Assembly (NCBI GenBank): GCA_001464195.1 | Contig: LNEY01000032.1 | Span: 119,075 to 183,074, forward strand | DNA: 64,000 nt | Direction: 5' to 3' | Origin: Burkholderiales bacterium Ga0077547 | GTDB taxonomy: Bacteria > Pseudomonadota > Gammaproteobacteria > Burkholderiales > Burkholderiaceae_C | Program-made: the position numbers and the translations under genes | The notes under the pieces: model-generated | The model's input: the letters and a program-made list of their open reading frames with translations, nothing else | Databases searched by the model: none | What the model was told of the DNA's origin: nothing | Part shown: piece after piece, positions 59,758-64,000 of the stretch | How positions within the stretch are numbered: the stretch's first letter is position 1 | How the letters are laid out: every line of letters begins with the position of its first letter

Positions 59758-60809
59758 GCTTCAGCAACGCCGAAGCCCTGGCGCGGGTGATCGATCACCG
59801 CGAGATCTTCCACGACGAGATGCTGGTGCTGATGCGCCGCATCATGAATGGTGAGATGCCGCCGGCGATGCTGGCCGCGCTGCTGATCGGCCTGCGCGTG
59901 AAGAAGGAGACCATCGGCGAAATCACCGCGGCCGCGCAGGTCATGCGCGAATTTTCGACACCGGTCGAGGTCGCTGACCGCCAGCATCTCGTTGACATCG
60001 TCGGCACGGGTGGCGATGGTTCGCACACCTTCAACATTTCCACCTGCAGCATGTTCGTGGCGGCAGCAGCAGGTGCGCGGGTCAGCAAGCACGGCAACCG
60101 CAGCGTGTCCAGCAAATCGGGCAGCGCGGATGTGCTGGAGGCGCTGGGCGTGCATCTGGCGCTGCCACCCGCAGCCATTGCGCAGTGCATTGCCGACACC
60201 GGCGTCGGCTTCATGTTCGCACCCAACCACCACCCAGCGATGAAGAATGTCGCCCCCGTGCGCCGTGAACTCGGCGTGCGCACGATCTTCAACATCCTCG
60301 GACCGCTGACCAACCCGGCCGGCGCGCCGAACATCTTGATGGGCGTATTCCATCCCGATCTGGTTGGCATCCAGGCGCGCGCGCTGCAGCGCCTTGGCGC
60401 GCAGCACGCGGTGGTGGTCTACGGCCGCGATGGCATGGACGAAGTGACGCTGGGCGCATCGACCCTCGTTTGCGAAATCCAGGCTGGCGAGGTGCGCGAG
60501 TACGAGATTCACCCCGAAGACTTCGGATTGCCGATGGCCAGCCATCGCGCGCTGCGCGTGGAGACGCCGGACGATTCGAAGCGCATGCTGCTGGCCGTAC
60601 TCGACGACCAGCCTGGCGCCGCGCGCGACATCGTGCTGCTGAACGCGGGGGTGGCGTTGTACGCGGCCGATGTGGCCGCCACGATGGCCGATGGCATCGC
60701 GCTGGCGCGCGAGGCGCTGTCGTCTGGCCGCGCGCGCGACAAGCTCCATCAGTTCGTTCGTGCCACGCAGATGTTGGCGGCGCCAGCGGCTGGAACGGGA
60801 TCGGCATGA
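59754..60809 (+). CDS. trpD: Anthranilate phosphoribosyltransferase
   Basis: A 351-residue enzyme joining PRPP to anthranilate. PRPP-binding [14 protein letters not shown] is near residue 83 and [21 protein letters not shown] near residue 110; the [10 protein letters not shown] block follows. Start overlaps trpG by four bases; end overlaps trpC by four bases. Three-gene tight operon. Confidence 0.97.
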   Translation: MSFSNAEALARVIDHREIFHDEMLVLMRRIMNGEMPPAMLAALLIGLRVKKETIGEITAAAQVMREFSTPVEVADRQHLVDIVGTGGDGSHTFNISTCSMFVAAAAGARVSKHGNRSVSSKSGSADVLEALGVHLALPPAAIAQCIADTGVGFMFAPNHHPAMKNVAPVRRELGVRTIFNILGPLTNPAGAPNILMGVFHPDLVGIQARALQRLGAQHAVVVYGRDGMDEVTLGASTLVCEIQAGEVREYEIHPEDFGLPMASHRALRVETPDDSKRMLLAVLDDQPGAARDIVLLNAGVALYAADVAATMADGIALAREALSSGRARDKLHQFVRATQMLAAPAAGTGSA

Positions 60810-61597
60810 GCAGCGACATCCTGAACCGCATCGTCGAGGTCAAGCGCGACGAGATCCGCGCAGCGCGCGCTCGGCGTGATCTGACCTCGCTGCGACGCGA
60901 TGCCGAGTCGCAGGGCGGTGTGCGCGATTTTGTCGCGGCGATGCGTGCCAAGAGCGTGGTCGGGCGGGCGGGAGTGATTGCCGAGATCAAGAAGGCGAGC
61001 CCAAGCAAGGGCGTGCTGCGTGAACATTTCGTGCCGGCCGACATCGCTGAGAGCTACGAGCGCGGAGGCGCGGCGTGCCTGAGCGTGCTCACCGATGTGC
61101 AGTTCTTTCAGGGATCGGTGGCTTACCTTGAGCAAGCCCGCGCTGCCTGCACGCTCCCCGTGCTGCGCAAGGATTTCATGGTCGATGCTTATCAGGTGTT
61201 CGAAGCTCGCGCGATGGGGGCCGACTGCATCCTGTTGATCGCTGCCTGCCTGGATGACGCGCAGATGGCCGACCTCGAGGCCCAGGCCCATGCTCTCGGC
61301 CTGGCTGTGCTGGTCGAAGTGCACGACGGCTTCGAACTGGACCGCGCGCTCAGGTTGAAGACGCCACTGGTGGGCATCAACAACCGCAACCTCCGCACCT
61401 TCGAGGTGACTCTGGACACCACGCTCGGACTGCTGAAGAACGTGCCCGCTGATCGGCTGCTCGTCACCGAAAGCGGCGTGCTGGCAAGGGCCGATGTCGA
61501 GCGCATGCGCAGCGCCGGTGTGTCGGCCTTCCTGGTCGGCGAGGCCTTCATGCGAGCGTCCGATCCCGGACAGGCGCTGGCCGATCTGTTCCAGTGA
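60806..61597 (+). CDS. trpC: Indole-3-glycerol phosphate synthase
   Basis: A 263-residue (beta/alpha)8 barrel that makes indole-3-glycerol phosphate. [14 protein letters not shown] near residue 55, [15 protein letters not shown] near residue 112, [11 protein letters not shown] and VTESGVL are the catalytic and phosphate-binding segments. It is monofunctional, without a fused TrpF. It starts in the trpD stop (ATGA) and is followed by ung after 40 bases. Confidence 0.97.
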   Translation: MSSDILNRIVEVKRDEIRAARARRDLTSLRRDAESQGGVRDFVAAMRAKSVVGRAGVIAEIKKASPSKGVLREHFVPADIAESYERGGAACLSVLTDVQFFQGSVAYLEQARAACTLPVLRKDFMVDAYQVFEARAMGADCILLIAACLDDAQMADLEAQAHALGLAVLVEVHDGFELDRALRLKTPLVGINNRNLRTFEVTLDTTLGLLKNVPADRLLVTESGVLARADVERMRSAGVSAFLVGEAFMRASDPGQALADLFQ

Positions 61598-61637
61598 TCG
61601 TTGTGCCGCGCCGTTGAGCGTCGGCCGCGGCCCCGCG

Positions 61638-62381
61638 ATGAACGAATCACGCCTGAAAGAGCCGCTCGACGCGCTGGTCGATCGCTTGCAGGGCGACTGG
61701 CGACCGGTCGTTGAGGCCTGGCGCACCAGCGCTGCGGGCCGCAGCCTGATCGATCAGGTCGATCGCCGTGTGGCGGCCGGCGCCGTGGTCTACCCGGCAG
61801 CGGTGTTCCGCGCGCTCGAGATGACGCCGTTCGCGCGCACGCGCGTGGTGATCCTGGGGCAGGACCCCTATCACGGTGATGGCCAGGCCGAGGGCCTGGC
61901 GTTTTCGGTGCCCCCGGGGCTGCCGGTGCCACCGAGCCTGCGCAATGTGTTCAAGGAACTTCGCCGCGACCTCGGTCATCCTGTGCCAGCCCATGGCCAT
62001 CTCGGGGCGTGGGCTGCGCGAGGAGTGCTGCTGCTCAATGCGAGCCTGACGGTCGAGGCCGATACTCCGGGCAGCCATGCGAAGTTCGGGTGGCAAGTGC
62101 TCACTGACAAAATAATCTCCGCGGTTGCTTGTGATCCTTCGCCCAAGGTGTTCATGCTGTGGGGTTCGCATGCCCAAGCCAAGGCCGGGCTGATTACCGA
62201 CACAGAGCCCGCCCGGCACCTGGTGCTGCGCAGCAATCACCCCTCGCCACTGGCAGCGCTGCGCCCGCCATTGCCATTCATTGGCTGTGGTCATTTCGGT
62301 GCAGCGGCCCGCTTTATCGACGCGTCTCACGCCTCCCGGAGCGGCGAAGACCATGCGCCGGGCTTTTTCGAACTGAGTTGA
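61638..62381 (+). CDS. ung: Uracil-DNA glycosylase
   Basis: A 247-residue family 1 uracil-DNA glycosylase removing uracil from DNA. The catalytic water-activating segment GQDPYHG is near residue 75 and the DNA-intercalation/His segment is NHPSPLAALR. The middle block GVLLLNASLTVEADTPGSH is typical. ATG at 61638 lies behind a CCGCGATG context with no strong ribosome site. It is the last gene before the tRNA cluster. Confidence 0.95.
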   Translation: MNESRLKEPLDALVDRLQGDWRPVVEAWRTSAAGRSLIDQVDRRVAAGAVVYPAAVFRALEMTPFARTRVVILGQDPYHGDGQAEGLAFSVPPGLPVPPSLRNVFKELRRDLGHPVPAHGHLGAWAARGVLLLNASLTVEADTPGSHAKFGWQVLTDKIISAVACDPSPKVFMLWGSHAQAKAGLITDTEPARHLVLRSNHPSPLAALRPPLPFIGCGHFGAAARFIDASHASRSGEDHAPGFFELS

Positions 62382-62409
62382 GCCTCTGCCCAGCGGCCAA
62401 ATCACGTGG

Positions 62410-62415
62410 TAAACT
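62410..62415 (+). promoter_or_regulatory. Candidate -10 element of the tRNA-tuf operon
   Basis: TAAACT lies 14 bases before tRNA-Tyr, followed by a GC-rich discriminator (GGGCTCGCCGCG) as in stringently controlled stable-RNA promoters. The -35 side is poor. Confidence 0.4.
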
Positions 62416-62429
62416 CTTGGGCTCGCCGC

Positions 62430-62515
62430 GGAGGGGTGGCCGAGTGGTTAATGGCAGCAGACTGTAAATCTGCCCTCTAACGAGTACGCTGGTTCGAATC
62501 CAGCCTCCTCCACCA
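62430..62515 (+). tRNA. tRNA-Tyr (GTA)
   Basis: 86 bases including an encoded CCA. The acceptor GGAGGGG pairs with CTCCTCC (one G-T pair); the anticodon loop in CAGACTGTAAATCTG reads GTA; the long variable arm marks a class II tRNA, as expected for Tyr. Confidence 0.96.
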
Positions 62516-62568
62516 AGGCGAAAAACACAGTTTTAGACCCTCTCGGGCCTCGGCTTGCGGAGGTTCGG

Positions 62569-62642
62569 GCGGGAGTAGTTCAATGGTAGAACCCTAGCCT
62601 TCCAAGCTAATGACGCGGGTTCGATTCCCGTCTCCCGCTCCA
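62569..62642 (+). tRNA. tRNA-Gly (TCC)
   Basis: 74 bases with encoded CCA. Acceptor GCGGGAG pairs with CTCCCGC; anticodon loop CTTCCAA gives TCC; T-loop GTTCGATTC is canonical. Confidence 0.96.
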
Positions 62643-62695
62643 GGGTTCGGGCCGTTTTCCAGCAACGCTGGGGAGCGGCAGGCAGGTTGAGTTTG

Positions 62696-62770
<75 letters not shown>

Positions 62771-62810
62771 TGAATTTTCGGCATCGTTGTGAATCTTCAG
62801 TCTCGTATTC

Positions 62811-62816
62811 GAGGAG
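62811..62816 (+). promoter_or_regulatory. Ribosome binding site of tuf
   Basis: GAGGAG six bases before the ATG at 62823; a strong site expected for a highly expressed gene. Confidence 0.7.
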
Positions 62817-62822
62817 TTGAGA

Positions 62823-63999
<1,177 letters not shown>

Positions 64000-64000
64000 G

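Overview
The window is GC-rich, densely coded DNA typical of a betaproteobacterium of the order Burkholderiales, probably near the Rubrivivax/Leptothrix/Methylibium/Roseateles branch. Support comes from the argS-SPOR-dsbA order, lptA-lptB-rpoN, the three-gene pntAA-pntAB-pntB transhydrogenase, a Kdo hydroxylase, ArgP facing dadA, and tRNA-Tyr/Gly/Thr ahead of tuf. Genus cannot be fixed from sequence alone. No phage, insertion sequence, CRISPR array or rRNA was seen. No gene-free stretch exceeds about 300 bases; the longest, 58949-59172, is 224 bases.

Layout. 108-1799: a membrane-anchored glutamate-synthase-like FMN/Fe-S protein. 1833-7113 (minus): a glutathione transferase, then a four-gene pyrimidine operon transcribed URC1 - URC4 - uracil phosphoribosyltransferase - cytosine deaminase. 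This is the set expected for the URC route of uracil breakdown. 7246-10551 (plus): purB, a small lipoprotein, a HicA/HicB module, and pyrF start-stop coupled to hicB. 10594-18886: a zinc carboxypeptidase, a beta-helix surface protein, an amidotransferase/flavin reductase pair, and an envelope run (nucleotide-sugar epimerase, flippase-like membrane protein, Kdo hydroxylase). 18894-26161: an NDH-2-like oxidoreductase, an ECF sigma/anti-sigma pair, azoreductase, malate synthase G with a divergent LysR regulator, and a PsiF-repeat protein. 26297-27712: a serine/threonine kinase fused to a cyclic-nucleotide-binding domain.

27883-38423: argS, a SPOR protein, a Tat-type DsbA, lptA, lptB, rpoN, an rRNA methyltransferase, a YidB protein, RsmE and FadD. 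38564-40669: an H-NOX sensor with a GGDEF/EAL enzyme. 40808-43707: the proton-pumping transhydrogenase. 43871-48674: a Nudix hydrolase, mnmA, and a translationally coupled cupredoxin/GGDEF-EAL pair. 49073-58948: ArgP/dadA, a YecA-like protein, methylmalonate-semialdehyde dehydrogenase, RlpA, an N-formylglutamate deformylase, and a DAO oxidase/HutD/bicupin run. 59173-62381: trpG-trpD-trpC (no trpE) and ung. 62430-63999: tRNA-Tyr, tRNA-Gly, tRNA-Thr and tuf.

The strongest oddities are these. The tuf copy lacks exactly 14 bases within the switch-I coding region and shows abrupt changes in codon style, suggesting a mosaic or an assembly chimera of two tuf copies. The URC pyrimidine operon includes its own cytosine deaminase. 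Two c-di-GMP enzymes are each paired with a metal-binding partner (haem H-NOX and a type-1-copper-like protein). A dispersed intergenic repeat begins exactly at the stop codons of lptB and mmsA. The run at 55910-58948 holds an unrecognised bicupin enzyme.
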